Shown here piece after piece: positions 1 through 9,130 of a DNA stretch of 64,000 nt. Position numbers and translations under genes: made by a program. Origin of the DNA: Mycolicibacterium sp. TY81 (GTDB lineage Bacteria > Actinomycetota > Actinomycetes > Mycobacteriales > Mycobacteriaceae); the NCBI RefSeq assembly GCF_018326285.1, contig NZ_AP023362.1:4340001-4404000 (forward strand), in the 5' to 3' direction. Under the pieces are notes generated by a model. That model did not search any database, had not been told where the DNA came from, and saw nothing but the letters and a program-made list of their open reading frames with translations. Position 1 is the stretch's first letter. Each line of letters starts with the position of its first letter.

Positions 1-73
1 CGAACATCGCCGCGGCGAGCTGAAGAAGCTCGTCGCGCCTGGTCGCGGGTTGACTGGGCGATGGAGACGCCAT
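1..73 (-). CDS. kstR2: KstR2 regulator, 5' end only (cut by window edge)
   Basis: Only the first 24 codons are inside the window; the gene runs off the left edge. The ATG is at 73. The visible residues (…SQPATRRDELLQLAAAMF) match the N-terminus of the TetR-family repressor KstR2 (Rv3557c), which controls degradation of steroid rings C and D in response to a HIP-CoA type ligand. The match is supported by the perfect KstR2-type operator 16 bp upstream and by the neighbouring ipdF/fadE genes, which belong to the KstR2 regulon. A second, damaged copy of the same 5' end lies at 907-1080; this one has the more family-like sequence and is probably the working gene. Confidence 0.75.
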   Translation of the reverse strand, partial: MASPSPSQPATRRDELLQLAAAMF

Positions 74-88
74 CGACACAGCATAGCA

Positions 89-102
89 ACCAAGCGCTTG
101 TT
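89..102. promoter_or_regulatory. KstR2-type operator upstream of kstR2
   Basis: ACCAAGCGCTTGTT fits the published KstR2 palindrome AnCAAGnnCTTGnT at every fixed position. It lies 16 bp upstream of the kstR2 start, as expected for autoregulation. Confidence 0.8.
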
Positions 103-150
103 AGGTCGATTGTGGAGGCTGGTGACTGTCGCCACTAGCCATTTCCCCGC

Positions 151-207
151 CGAAACTGAGCTTGATGGCGAGAAATCGCCTAAATATCGCCATCTTCCTC
201 ACGTTCG
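151..207. repeat. 57-bp hairpin element, copy 1
   Basis: Left arm 151-172, loop 173-185, right arm 186-207. The arms pair with about six mismatches in 22. The layout (22-13-22) is identical to the elements at 843-899 and 18968-19024, and all three right arms end in ACGTTCG. It lies between the kstR2 promoter and the membrane protein gene at 231. Confidence 0.6.
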
Positions 208-230
208 ACGAGGTGGCGGCGCAATAGTCT

Positions 231-851
231 GTGGAGGTGGGGGACATCGCTGTCGGGGCGTTCGTGGTCGGGCTTGTCGTCATGGCCGTCGCCGCGTTCC
301 GAGACGATCCGGCCACGGCCGCCCGCATCTATTGGACCGGTGCGGCCATCACCACGGCGGCGGCAACCCTCATCGGCATCCCGCGCGGCTGGTCAGGAGC
401 GCTCGAGGGGCTTCTCCTCTCCGTGTGCTTGATCCTGTTGTGCACGTACGTCCGGACGCCGTATCTCAAGGTCGGAGGGAAGACCCGAACGCTATTCAGC
501 GCCGAGCCCGAGCCCTACGGCATGAACCTCAGCACGCCGAAGACGTGGTGGCTGCTCGTGGTCGTGGCGATAGTTTTCATGTACCCGGTGCTCGCCTTCG
601 TCGACGACGGTGTGCGCGATTGGAAATTGGTCGCCTATGTCGCAGGCACGGTCCTCGTCGGCATGCGGTTCGGCTACCTCGACCGACTCCTCGGCCACCC
701 GATTACGGCCGGCCAATACATCCAGTTCGGGCTCGTCTCGATTCTGACGATCGCGCTCTTCCCACTGGGGTACCTGGCGATGTACTACGGCGGACGGCAT
801 TGGATCACGAAAACTACCGCGTACGAACGACAAGCGCGTCGTCGAACGTGA
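231..851 (+). CDS. Six-segment membrane protein of unknown function
   Basis: A 206-residue hydrophobic protein with about six membrane segments (roughly residues 4-22, 33-51, 58-75, 104-122, 130-150 and 162-186) and a basic C-terminus ending RRRT. I do not recognise a family. The GTG start at 231 has GGAGG-like bases only just downstream, so GTG 237 is an alternative. It is absent from the M. tuberculosis order at this place and lies between the two copies of the kstR2 5' region, so it probably arrived with the rearrangement. Its stop codon (849-851) is inside the left arm of the hairpin at 843-899, suggesting the original 3' end was replaced when the hairpin inserted. Confidence 0.6.
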   Translation: MEVGDIAVGAFVVGLVVMAVAAFRDDPATAARIYWTGAAITTAAATLIGIPRGWSGALEGLLLSVCLILLCTYVRTPYLKVGGKTRTLFSAEPEPYGMNLSTPKTWWLLVVVAIVFMYPVLAFVDDGVRDWKLVAYVAGTVLVGMRFGYLDRLLGHPITAGQYIQFGLVSILTIALFPLGYLAMYYGGRHWITKTTAYERQARRRT

Positions 852-899
852 GCTTGTGTGCGAAGAATCGCAAATTTTTCGCACACAAGCTCACGTTCG
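843..899. repeat. 57-bp hairpin element, copy 2 (perfect arms)
   Basis: Left arm 843-864 and right arm 878-899 are perfect 22-bp inverted repeats around a 13-nt loop (865-877). The element supplies the TGA of the membrane protein gene and directly follows the point where homology of the kstR2 fragment ends (about 907). It could act as a bidirectional terminator between the two converging frames. The exact arms point to recent insertion or selection on the fold. Confidence 0.8.
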
Positions 900-906
900 G
901 CGCGGG

Positions 907-1080
907 AAACTGTTCCTTCGATTTGAAGTGCTGGTAGCGACTGCCTGACAGGATTCCTGCCGAGTCTGCGATGTCCCGGACAGTGGTTGCCTTCAGCCCA
1001 CGCTCAGCGAACATCGCTGCGGCGAGCTCAAGAAGCTCGTCGCGCCTGCTCGCGGGTTGACTGGGCGATTCAGACGCCAT
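907..1080 (-). pseudogene. Truncated second copy of kstR2
   Basis: From ATG 1080, about 58 codons read as a TetR N-terminal domain very close to KstR2 (DELLELAAAMFAERGLKATT, then GILSGSRYQHF). The recognition helix has changes from the usual GSLYHHF. Homology stops after SKEQF, about 8 bp before the hairpin at 843-899; the frame then reads through the hairpin and ends at 814 without any ligand-binding domain. The upstream DNA, with its operator at 1096-1109, also resembles that of the copy at 1-140, so promoter and 5' coding region were duplicated together. A bare DNA-binding domain is probably not a working repressor. Confidence 0.75.
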
Positions 1081-1095
1081 CGCAACAGCATGGAA

Positions 1096-1109
1096 ACCAA
1101 GCGCTTGCT
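1096..1109. promoter_or_regulatory. KstR2-type operator, duplicated copy
   Basis: ACCAAGCGCTTGCT matches AnCAAGnnCTTGnT at all fixed positions. It sits 15 bp upstream of the truncated kstR2 copy and about 225 bp upstream of the CoA-transferase gene, which is transcribed away from it. Inference: that gene may have come under KstR2 control. Confidence 0.75.
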
Positions 1110-1333
1110 AGGGTAGGTCGGGCCGGTGTTGACTTGGCCACTACGTACACAAAGAACGAGTGCTCACAGGGGTCGCGCGCGTTGAGGCGATCGCGGCTCT
1201 GAGAGCGGGCGAGGTCACAAGCGCGGTTCTCGACCGCGACCGATAGGTGGGGTGCGTAAAGCGTCGGGCGCTGCGATTCGCAGTCCTATGCTTGCGCGCA
1301 GCACGACTTGAAATGGATGAGTAGCAGGAGATC

Positions 1334-2575
<1,242 letters not shown>

Positions 2576-2635
2576 TCGAGAGGGTCCGCCACCAGGTCAG
2601 GCTTACGAGATCGCGAGCCAGCCACACATGAAAAT

Positions 2636-2675
2636 GCCCGCCTGATTGCGACAACGTTGTCGCAATCAGGCGGGC
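2636..2675. terminator. 40-bp perfect palindrome between convergent genes
   Basis: The two 20-bp halves (2636-2655 and 2656-2675) are exact reverse complements with AACGTT at the centre. It lies 60 bp after the CoA-transferase stop and 37 bp beyond the ipdF stop, so it can end transcription from both sides. There is no T-tract, as is common for mycobacterial hairpin terminators. Confidence 0.7.
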
Positions 2676-2711
2676 AGGTGCACATATCCGAACCTCGCGG
2701 CCGGATGAAAA

Positions 2712-3500
2712 CTACGCCCGCTGGCTCGACACCGAAATGATCTCACCGGTCAGGTAACTGGAGTAGTCACTGGCCAAATACGCGATGGTGGTGGCGATTT
2801 CCCACGGCTCGGCGGCACGGCCGAATGCCTCGTCGGAGGACAGCCGGTCCAGCAGCGCGGCATCGGCCGACTTCTCCAGGAACTTGTGCCGCGCGATGCT
2901 CGGGGACACCGCGTTGATCCGCACCCCATACTCGACGGCTTCGATTGCGCTGCAACGGGTCAGGGCCATCACCCCGGCCTTGGCGGCGGCGTAGTGCGAC
3001 TGCGAGTGCTGGGCGCGCCAGCCCAGGACACTGGCGTTGTTGACGATCACACCACCGTGCTCAGCACCGCGGAAGTACCGCAGCGCCGCCCGGGTCGCGC
3101 GCATCACCGAGTTCAGCGTGACGTTGAGGACGCGGTCCCACTCGTCGTCGGTCATGTCGACCAGCGGCGTCTCGCCACCGAGGCCGGCGTTGTTGACCAA
3201 TACGTCCAGGCGGCCCATCTTTTCGACGGCCGACGCAATCAGCGCGTCAACGGCCTCGGTCGACGTCACATCACACACCACAGCCTCAACCCGGCCCAGG
3301 CCAAGCTCTGCCAGCTGATCACGGGTCTCATTCAGACGCCGCTCGTGGTAGTCCGACACCACAACGTCGGCGCCCTCGAGCAGCGCGCGACGGGCGGTGG
3401 ACGAGCCGATGCCGGTGCCGGCGGCGGCCGTCACGAGGACGACCTTGCCCTTCAGCAGGCCGTGGCCCTCAACCTCGGTGGGAGCAACTGAAAGATCCAT
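2712..3500 (-). CDS. ipdF: IpdF, short-chain dehydrogenase of HIP-CoA degradation
   Basis: A 262-residue short-chain dehydrogenase matching Rv3559c. It acts on hydroxylated HIP-CoA in the breakdown of steroid rings C and D. The nucleotide-binding region (VVLVTAAAGTGIGSSTARRA), the NNAG motif (VLVNNAGLGG) and the active-site Ser plus YAAAK (SQSHYAAAKAG) are all present. The frame is open further upstream inside fadE30; ATG 3500 was chosen because it gives the family length and forms an ATGA overlap with the fadE30 stop, so the two genes are translationally coupled in one operon from the promoter at about 4665. Confidence 0.88.
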   Translation of the reverse strand: MDLSVAPTEVEGHGLLKGKVVLVTAAAGTGIGSSTARRALLEGADVVVSDYHERRLNETRDQLAELGLGRVEAVVCDVTSTEAVDALIASAVEKMGRLDVLVNNAGLGGETPLVDMTDDEWDRVLNVTLNSVMRATRAALRYFRGAEHGGVIVNNASVLGWRAQHSQSHYAAAKAGVMALTRCSAIEAVEYGVRINAVSPSIARHKFLEKSADAALLDRLSSDEAFGRAAEPWEIATTIAYLASDYSSYLTGEIISVSSQRA

Positions 3501-4648
3501 CAGCCCTTGGCCTCTCGGGGTAGGCCGAGCACCCGCTCGGCGATGATGTTGCGTTGAATTTCGTTGGAGCCGCCGTAGATGGTGTCCGAGCGGGAGAACA
3601 GGTACAGCCGCTGCCACTCGTCGAACTCGCCACCCGGCAGCGTCAGACCGGCCATGCCCTGAATCTCCATGGCGATCTCGCCGAGTTCGCGATGCCAGTT
3701 GGCCCACAACAGCTTTGACACGTTGTCCTGGCCGGGCTGCTCGACGTCCATGGTCGCCATCGCGTAGGACCGCATGGCCTGCAGACCGGTCCAGGACTCG
3801 GTCAGCTTGTGCCGGATCAGCGGATCGTCAATGGCGCCGGTGGTCTTGGCCACGTCGATCAGTCCTTCGAGCTCGCGCTTGTAGCGGATCTGCTGGCCGA
3901 GCGTGGAAACTCCGCGCTCGAAAGTCAGCGTCGCCATCGCGACGCCCCAGCCCTGACCGGGCTCACCGACGACCAGCGACGCCTCGGTACGGGCGTCGTC
4001 GAAGAACACCTCGTTGAACTCGGAGTCGCCGGTCAGCTGGACGATCGGGCGGATTTCGACGCCCGGCTGGTCCAGCGGCACCAGCAGATAAGAGAGGCCG
4101 TGGTGGCGCTTGGAGCCCTTCTCGGTGCGGGCCACCACGAAGCACCACTGTGCCCAGTGCGCCAGGGAGGTCCAGACTTTCTGTCCGTTGATCACCCACT
4201 CGTCGCCGACGAGTTCGGCCGAGGTGGAGACGTTGGCGAGGTCGCTGCCGGCGCCGGGCTCGGAATAACCCTGGGCCCACAGCTCGGTGACATTGAGGAT
4301 GTTCGGCAGGAAGCGCTTCTTCTGCTCCTCGGTGCCGTACGCGATGAGCGTCGGGCCGAGCAGTTCCTCACCGAGGTGGTTGACCTTGTCCGGGGCGTCC
4401 GCCTTGGCGTACTCCTCGTAGAAGGCGACGCGGTGCGCGACCGACAGTCCCCGACCGCCGTGCTCCTCCGGCCAGCCCAGGCAGGTCAGCCCTGCCGCGG
4501 CCAGGTGCTGGTTCCACGCGCGTCGTTCTTCGTAAGCCTCGTGCTCCCGACCGGGGCCACCAAGGCCTTTCAGAGCTGCGAATTCACCGACGAGGTTGTC
4601 GGCAAGCCATTGCCGGACCTCAGCCCGGAACGTCTGGACCTCTATCAC
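3500..4648 (-). CDS. fadE30: FadE30, acyl-CoA dehydrogenase of the HIP pathway
   Basis: A 382-residue acyl-CoA dehydrogenase matching Rv3560c, which dehydrogenates a HIP-CoA derivative using FAD. Visible family blocks: AQGYSEPGAGSDLANV and WVINGQKVWTSLAHWA in the middle, and the C-terminal IYGGSNEIQRNIIAERVLG. The start is GTG 4648, 17 bp from the KstR2 operator, so the site overlaps the promoter. First gene of the leftward fadE30-ipdF operon, divergent from the fadE31-33 operon. Confidence 0.9.
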   Translation of the reverse strand: MIEVQTFRAEVRQWLADNLVGEFAALKGLGGPGREHEAYEERRAWNQHLAAAGLTCLGWPEEHGGRGLSVAHRVAFYEEYAKADAPDKVNHLGEELLGPTLIAYGTEEQKKRFLPNILNVTELWAQGYSEPGAGSDLANVSTSAELVGDEWVINGQKVWTSLAHWAQWCFVVARTEKGSKRHHGLSYLLVPLDQPGVEIRPIVQLTGDSEFNEVFFDDARTEASLVVGEPGQGWGVAMATLTFERGVSTLGQQIRYKRELEGLIDVAKTTGAIDDPLIRHKLTESWTGLQAMRSYAMATMDVEQPGQDNVSKLLWANWHRELGEIAMEIQGMAGLTLPGGEFDEWQRLYLFSRSDTIYGGSNEIQRNIIAERVLGLPREAKG

Positions 4649-4664
4649 CCTTGTAGGCTAACCT

Positions 4665-4678
4665 ACCAAGCACTTGCT
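4665..4678. promoter_or_regulatory. KstR2-type operator between the divergent fadE operons
   Basis: ACCAAGCACTTGCT matches AnCAAGnnCTTGnT exactly. It lies 17 bp upstream of fadE30 and 19 bp upstream of the short frame at 4697 that leads into fadE31, so one site can repress both directions. Confidence 0.8.
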
Positions 4679-4696
4679 TTGTTAGAGGGAGTTCCA

Positions 4697-4849
4697 ATGA
4701 GTGGGTCCGACGGCACCCAGCAGCCCGGTCGGCAGACCCCACCGCAGACCTACACCAAAGAACATTTGGCCAACTTCAAGACTCCGCGGTCAGGGCGAGC
4801 GAAGCGACGGGAAACACAAACGGAGAGACGAGTCGGTAAATGGATCTGA
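4697..4849 (+). pseudogene. 50-codon frame, probable fadD3 remnant
   Basis: In M. tuberculosis the HIP-CoA ligase gene fadD3 (about 500 codons) lies between fadE30 and fadE31. Here only a 50-codon frame occupies that place, starting at ATG 4697 behind a GAGGGAG ribosome site and overlapping the fadE31 start by 10 bp. It contains YTKEHLANFKTPR, which resembles the conserved C-terminal segment of fatty-acyl-CoA ligases, directly after a short unrelated-looking N-terminus; the typical LP…GK continuation is lost. I read this as an internal deletion of fadD3 leaving the start and a scrap of the 3' end. It could instead be a chance similarity in a leader peptide that couples translation to fadE31. 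Confidence 0.45.
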
Positions 4850-5964
4850 CATTCGACGACGAAACCGAGGAATTCCGGGCCGAGGTCCGCGACTTCTTGG
4901 CGTCCAACAACGACAAGTTCCCCACCAAGTCCTACGACACCCTCGAGGGCTTCGAGCAGCACCGTGTCTGGGACAAGGTGCTTTACGACGCCGGCCTGTC
5001 GGTCATCGCGTGGCCCAAGGAGTACGGCGGCCGCGACGCCACCATGCTGCAGTGGGTGGTGTACGAGGAGGAGTACTTCAAAGCCGGCGCTCCCGGCCGG
5101 GCCTCCGCCAACGGCACCGCGATGCTGGCGCCGACGTTGTTCGCGCACGGCACCAAGGAACAGCTGCAGCGCGTGCTGCCGAAAATGGCCTCCGGCGAAG
5201 AGATCTGGGCCCAGGCCTGGTCCGAGCCGGAGTCCGGCAGCGACCTGGCCTCCCTGCGCTCAACCGCGACCAAGGTCGACGGCGGCTGGAAGCTCAACGG
5301 CCAGAAGATCTGGAGCTCGCGCGCCCCGTTCGGTGAGCGCGGTTTCGGGCTGTTCCGCTCCGACCCGGAAGCGCAGCGCCACAAGGGTCTGACGTACTTC
5401 ATGTTCGACCTCAAGGCCGAGGGCATCACGGTCCGGCCCATCGCCCAGTTGGGTGGTGAGACCGGCTTCGGTGAGATCTTCCTCCATGACGTGTTCGTCC
5501 CCGACGAGGACGTCATCGGTCAGGTGCATGGCGGCTGGACCGCCGCCATGAGCACGTCGAGCAACGAGCGCGGCATGTCGCTACGCAGCCCGGCCCGCTT
5601 CGTCGCCCCGGCCGAACGCCTTGTCGCGCAATGGAAAGTCGATCAGAACCCGGCCTACGCCGAGCGCGTCGCCGACGCCTGGATCAAGGCCCAGGCCTAC
5701 CGCCTGCACACCTTCGGCACCGTCACCCGGTTGGCCAACGGTGGCGAGCTGGGCGCCGAGTCCTCGGTGACCAAGGTGTTCTGGTCCGACCTCGACGTCG
5801 CCCTGCACCAGACCGCACTGGACCTGCGCGGCGCCGACGCCGAGCTGTACGACCACTGGACCGAAGGATTGCTGTTCGCCCTGGGCGGCCCGATCTACGC
5901 CGGTACCAACGAAATTCAGCGCAACATCATCGCCGAGCGCCTGCTGGGCCTGCCCCGCAAATAA
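4840..5964 (+). CDS. fadE31: FadE31, acyl-CoA dehydrogenase subunit
   Basis: A 374-residue acyl-CoA dehydrogenase matching Rv3562. The substrate/FAD block (AQAWSEPESGSDLASL), WKLNGQKIWSS and the C-terminal IYAGTNEIQRNIIAERLLG are complete. In M. tuberculosis FadE31 is reported to form mixed tetramers with FadE32 or FadE33, the two genes that follow here. ATG 4840 overlaps the end of the short frame at 4697, and GGAGAG lies a little upstream. First intact gene of the fadE31-fadE32-fadE33 operon; expected to be KstR2-repressed through 4665-4678. Confidence 0.9.
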   Translation: MDLTFDDETEEFRAEVRDFLASNNDKFPTKSYDTLEGFEQHRVWDKVLYDAGLSVIAWPKEYGGRDATMLQWVVYEEEYFKAGAPGRASANGTAMLAPTLFAHGTKEQLQRVLPKMASGEEIWAQAWSEPESGSDLASLRSTATKVDGGWKLNGQKIWSSRAPFGERGFGLFRSDPEAQRHKGLTYFMFDLKAEGITVRPIAQLGGETGFGEIFLHDVFVPDEDVIGQVHGGWTAAMSTSSNERGMSLRSPARFVAPAERLVAQWKVDQNPAYAERVADAWIKAQAYRLHTFGTVTRLANGGELGAESSVTKVFWSDLDVALHQTALDLRGADAELYDHWTEGLLFALGGPIYAGTNEIQRNIIAERLLGLPRK

Positions 5965-5978
5965 GAGGGATTGTTCAC

Positions 5979-6944
5979 GTGTTCTTTGAATTGGACGAAT
6001 CGCAGCGCGATTTCGCTGCGAGCATCGACGCCGCGCTGGGCGCGGCAGACGTGCCCGCCGCCGTTCGGGCGTGGGGCGGAGTCGAGAAAGCGGCCGACGC
6101 CGCACCCGGCCGCAAGATCTGGTCGACGCTGGCCGACCTGGGTGTCACCGCGCTGAACGTGCCGGAGGAGTTCGACGGCATCGGCGCGCACCCGGTGGAT
6201 CTGGTTGTCGCCCTTGAACGTCTGGGCTACTGGGCCGTGCCCGGTCCGGTCACCGAATCCATCGCGGTGGCCCCGGTGCTGCTGGCATCAGATAAGCGTT
6301 CGGAAGGCCTGGCCTCGGGCGAGCTCATCGCCACCGTCGCTCTGTCGCCGCTGGCCCCGCGGGCCGTCGACGCCGACACCGCCGGTCTGATCCTGCTGGC
6401 CGGGGACGGTCAGGTGCAGGACGCCACCATCGGCGCAGAGCACCAGTCCGTCGACCCGGCCCGTCACCTGTTCGACGTGACCGCCACCGGCGAAGCCCAA
6501 ACCGCGTACACCGCAAAGGCTTTCGAGTTCGGCGCGCTGGCCACCGCCGCGCAACTGGTGGGCGCAGGCCAGGCGATGCTCGACATGGCTGTCGAGTACG
6601 CCAAGCAGCGCACGCAGTTCGGCACCGTGATCGGGTCGTACCAGGCCATCAAGCACAAGCTGGCCGACGTGCACATCGCCGTCGAGCTGGCCCGCCCGCT
6701 GGTCTACGGCGCGGCCCTGGCCCTCGCCGACGGGTCGCCCACGCTGGCCCGCGATGTCAGCGCCGCCAAGGTCGCGGCCAACGAAGCCGCGCTGCTGGCC
6801 GCCCGGTCGTCGCTGCAGACGCACGGCGCCATCGGTTTCACGCAGGAACACGACCTGTCCCTGTTGCTGCTGCGCACGCAGGCGCTGCGCTCGGCGTGGG
6901 GCGACTCGACGTGGCACCGGACCCGCGTACTGGAAGGGCTGTGA
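5979..6944 (+). CDS. fadE32: FadE32, acyl-CoA dehydrogenase subunit
   Basis: A 321-residue short acyl-CoA dehydrogenase subunit matching Rv3563. N-terminal helical domain (ELDESQRDFAASID…), a shortened middle domain, and the C-terminal flavin-side helices (EYAKQRTQFGTVIGSYQAIK). GTG 5979 was chosen: AGAGGGA lies about 10 bp before it and the protein then begins like its family, whereas the open frame extends upstream into fadE31 in another phase. It follows fadE31 by 14 bp and fadE33 begins 2 bp after its stop. Such short subunits pair with a catalytic partner, here FadE31. Confidence 0.87.
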   Translation: MFFELDESQRDFAASIDAALGAADVPAAVRAWGGVEKAADAAPGRKIWSTLADLGVTALNVPEEFDGIGAHPVDLVVALERLGYWAVPGPVTESIAVAPVLLASDKRSEGLASGELIATVALSPLAPRAVDADTAGLILLAGDGQVQDATIGAEHQSVDPARHLFDVTATGEAQTAYTAKAFEFGALATAAQLVGAGQAMLDMAVEYAKQRTQFGTVIGSYQAIKHKLADVHIAVELARPLVYGAALALADGSPTLARDVSAAKVAANEAALLAARSSLQTHGAIGFTQEHDLSLLLLRTQALRSAWGDSTWHRTRVLEGL

Positions 6945-6946
6945 CA

Positions 6947-7885
6947 ATGAGCGAAGAACGGGAGATGTTGCGCGCCACCGTCGCGGCGCTGGTCGAGAAG
7001 CACGCGAGCCCTGAGGCCGTCCGGGCTGCCATCGAGTCCGAGAAGGGCTACGACGAGAAGCTCTGGCGGATGTTGTGCGAGCAGGTCGGCGCCGCGGCGC
7101 TGGTCGTGCCCGAGGAGCTCGGCGGCGCCGGCGGCGAACTGGGTGACGCCGCCGTCGTTCTCGAGGAGCTGGCCAAGAACCTGGTCCCGACTCCGCTGCT
7201 CGGCACCACGCTGGCCGAACTGGCGCTGCTTGCCGCCGGTGAGGAAGAGCCGCTGGAAGGCCTGGCCGAGGGAACATCCATCGGCACAGTGGTTTTCGAC
7301 GCCGGCTACGTCATCAACGGCGACGTCGCCGACGTGGTCATCGCCGCGCAGGACGGCCAGCTGACCCGCTGGACCGACAACACCGTCACGCCGGCGACCG
7401 CGATGGACCCGACCCGTCGGCTCGCCGCAGTGGCCCCCGGCAGCACCACCACCCTCGGCGCCGACCCGGGCCTGGCGGACACCGCCGCCATCCTGATGGC
7501 CGTCGAGCAGGTCGCCGCCGCAAGCCGCTGCCTGGACCTGACCGTGGCCTACTCCAAGGACCGCGTGCAGTTCGGCCGCCCGATCGGCAGCTTCCAGGCG
7601 CTCAAGCACCGGATGTCGGACCTGTACGTCAAGGTCTCGGCCGCCCGGTCCATCGTCAACGACGCTCTCGCCGACCCGACGCCCACGAATGCGTCGCTGG
7701 CCCGCTACATGGCCACCGAGGCGTTCAATGCCGTTGCCGGCGAGGCGATCCAGATGCACGGCGGCATCGCGATCACCTGGGAAAGCGATATCCAGTTCTA
7801 CTTCAAGCGCGCGCACGGCAGTGCGCAGCTGCTCGGGTCGTCGCGGGAGCACCTGCGTCGCCTCGAGGCTGACGTTCTGGCCTAA
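6947..7885 (+). CDS. fadE33: FadE33, acyl-CoA dehydrogenase subunit
   Basis: A 312-residue acyl-CoA dehydrogenase subunit matching Rv3564, similar in build to FadE32 (AYSKDRVQFGRPIGSFQALKHRM near residue 205, then MHGGIAITWESDIQFYFKRA near the C-terminus). ATG 6947 follows the fadE32 stop by 2 bp. A longer upstream start would overlap fadE32 and does not fit the family. Last clear fadE gene of the operon; aspB follows after 9 bp and is probably co-transcribed. Confidence 0.87.
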   Translation: MSEEREMLRATVAALVEKHASPEAVRAAIESEKGYDEKLWRMLCEQVGAAALVVPEELGGAGGELGDAAVVLEELAKNLVPTPLLGTTLAELALLAAGEEEPLEGLAEGTSIGTVVFDAGYVINGDVADVVIAAQDGQLTRWTDNTVTPATAMDPTRRLAAVAPGSTTTLGADPGLADTAAILMAVEQVAAASRCLDLTVAYSKDRVQFGRPIGSFQALKHRMSDLYVKVSAARSIVNDALADPTPTNASLARYMATEAFNAVAGEAIQMHGGIAITWESDIQFYFKRAHGSAQLLGSSREHLRRLEADVLA

Positions 7886-7894
7886 CGTCGAGGT

Positions 7895-9070
7895 ATGACC
7901 AATCCGGTAGCGCTGCGCGCGGGCATCCCACCGTTCTATGTGATGGACGTGTGGCTGGCCGCGGCCGAGCGCCAGCGCAGCCACGGCGACCTGGTGAACC
8001 TGTCGGCGGGGCAACCCGCCGCACAGGCACCGGCGCCCATCCGGGCCGCGGCCGCCGAGGCGCTGGCCAACGACAACCTCGGCTACACCGTCGCGCTCGG
8101 TATTCCCGAGCTGCGGGAGGCCATCGCCAAGTCGTACCTGGACCGGTACGGCGTCGAGGTGGAACCGGACGCCGTCGTCATCACCACCGGATCCACCGGC
8201 GGATTCCTGCTGGCGTTCCTCTCGTGCTTCGACATCGGCGATCGCGTCGCGGTGGCCAGCCCCGGCTATCCCTGCTATCGGAACATCCTGTCGGCGCTCG
8301 GTTGCGAGGTCGTCGAGATACCGTGCGGACCCGAAACCCGTTTCCACCCAACCATTTCCATGTTGGAGCAGCTGGATCCACCGGTGAAGGGTCTGATCAT
8401 CGCCAGCCCCAACAACCCGACGGGCACCGTGCTGCCGGCCGAGGATCTGGCCGCCATCGCCACCTGGTGCGACGACAACTCCGTACAGCTCATCAGCGAT
8501 GAGCTGTACCACGGCCTCATCTACGACGATGCCCCCGCGACCAGCTGCGCCTGGGAGACCTCGCGCAATGCCGTTGTGGTGAACAGCTTCTCGAAGTACT
8601 TCGCCATGACCGGCTGGCGGCTGGGCTGGCTGCTGGTGCCCGAGCCGCTGCGCCGGGCCGTCGACTGCCTGACCGGCAACTTCTCCATCTGCCCGCCCAC
8701 GCTGCCGCAGTACGCGGCCGTCGCGGCGTTCACGCCCGAGGCCATCGCCGAGGCCGACGCACTGGTGCACCACTACGCCGAGAATCGGGCCCTGCTACTC
8801 AGCGGGCTGGCCGAGGTCGGGCTCGACAAGCTGGCGCCCGCCGACGGCGCGTTCTACGTGTACGCCGACATCTCGGAGTACTCGACGGACTCCCTCACGT
8901 TCTGCGAGGAGCTCCTGGCCGACACCGGTCTGGCGATCGCACCGGGTGTGGATTTCGACACTCAGCACGGCGGATCGTTCGTGCGGCTGTCGTTCGCCGG
9001 ACCGAAGTCCGACATCGAAGAAGCGCTCCGCCGGCTGGGTCCCTGGCTCGCCGCGTACCGCCAGGGGTAG
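7895..9070 (+). CDS. aspB: Class I/II aminotransferase (AspB-like, Rv3565)
   Basis: A 391-residue fold-type I PLP enzyme. Visible landmarks are SPNNPTGTVLPAEDL, the Asp-Tyr block SDELYHGLIYDD and the PLP lysine in NSFSKYFAMTGWRLGW (about residue 233). It corresponds to Rv3565, the last gene of the KstR2 operon in M. tuberculosis, named after aspartate aminotransferase; the real substrate and its link to steroid breakdown are not known to me. It lies 9 bp after fadE33. Confidence 0.85.
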   Translation: MTNPVALRAGIPPFYVMDVWLAAAERQRSHGDLVNLSAGQPAAQAPAPIRAAAAEALANDNLGYTVALGIPELREAIAKSYLDRYGVEVEPDAVVITTGSTGGFLLAFLSCFDIGDRVAVASPGYPCYRNILSALGCEVVEIPCGPETRFHPTISMLEQLDPPVKGLIIASPNNPTGTVLPAEDLAAIATWCDDNSVQLISDELYHGLIYDDAPATSCAWETSRNAVVVNSFSKYFAMTGWRLGWLLVPEPLRRAVDCLTGNFSICPPTLPQYAAVAAFTPEAIAEADALVHHYAENRALLLSGLAEVGLDKLAPADGAFYVYADISEYSTDSLTFCEELLADTGLAIAPGVDFDTQHGGSFVRLSFAGPKSDIEEALRRLGPWLAAYRQG

Positions 9071-9130
9071 CTGTCGCGTTTGCCACACAAGAGGCAAGAA
9101 CAATCGGCAGGCCGGTACCATCGGTCCGCA

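Noticed and set aside
50-937. Plus-strand frame through two hairpin elements
   Set aside because: Reads across both inverted repeats and has Arg/His-rich shadow composition; the membrane protein frame at 231 is far better.
6704-8773. 689-codon minus-strand frame opposite fadE33 and aspB
   Set aside because: Spans two well-supported plus-strand genes and reads as unstructured Gly/Arg/Val sequence.
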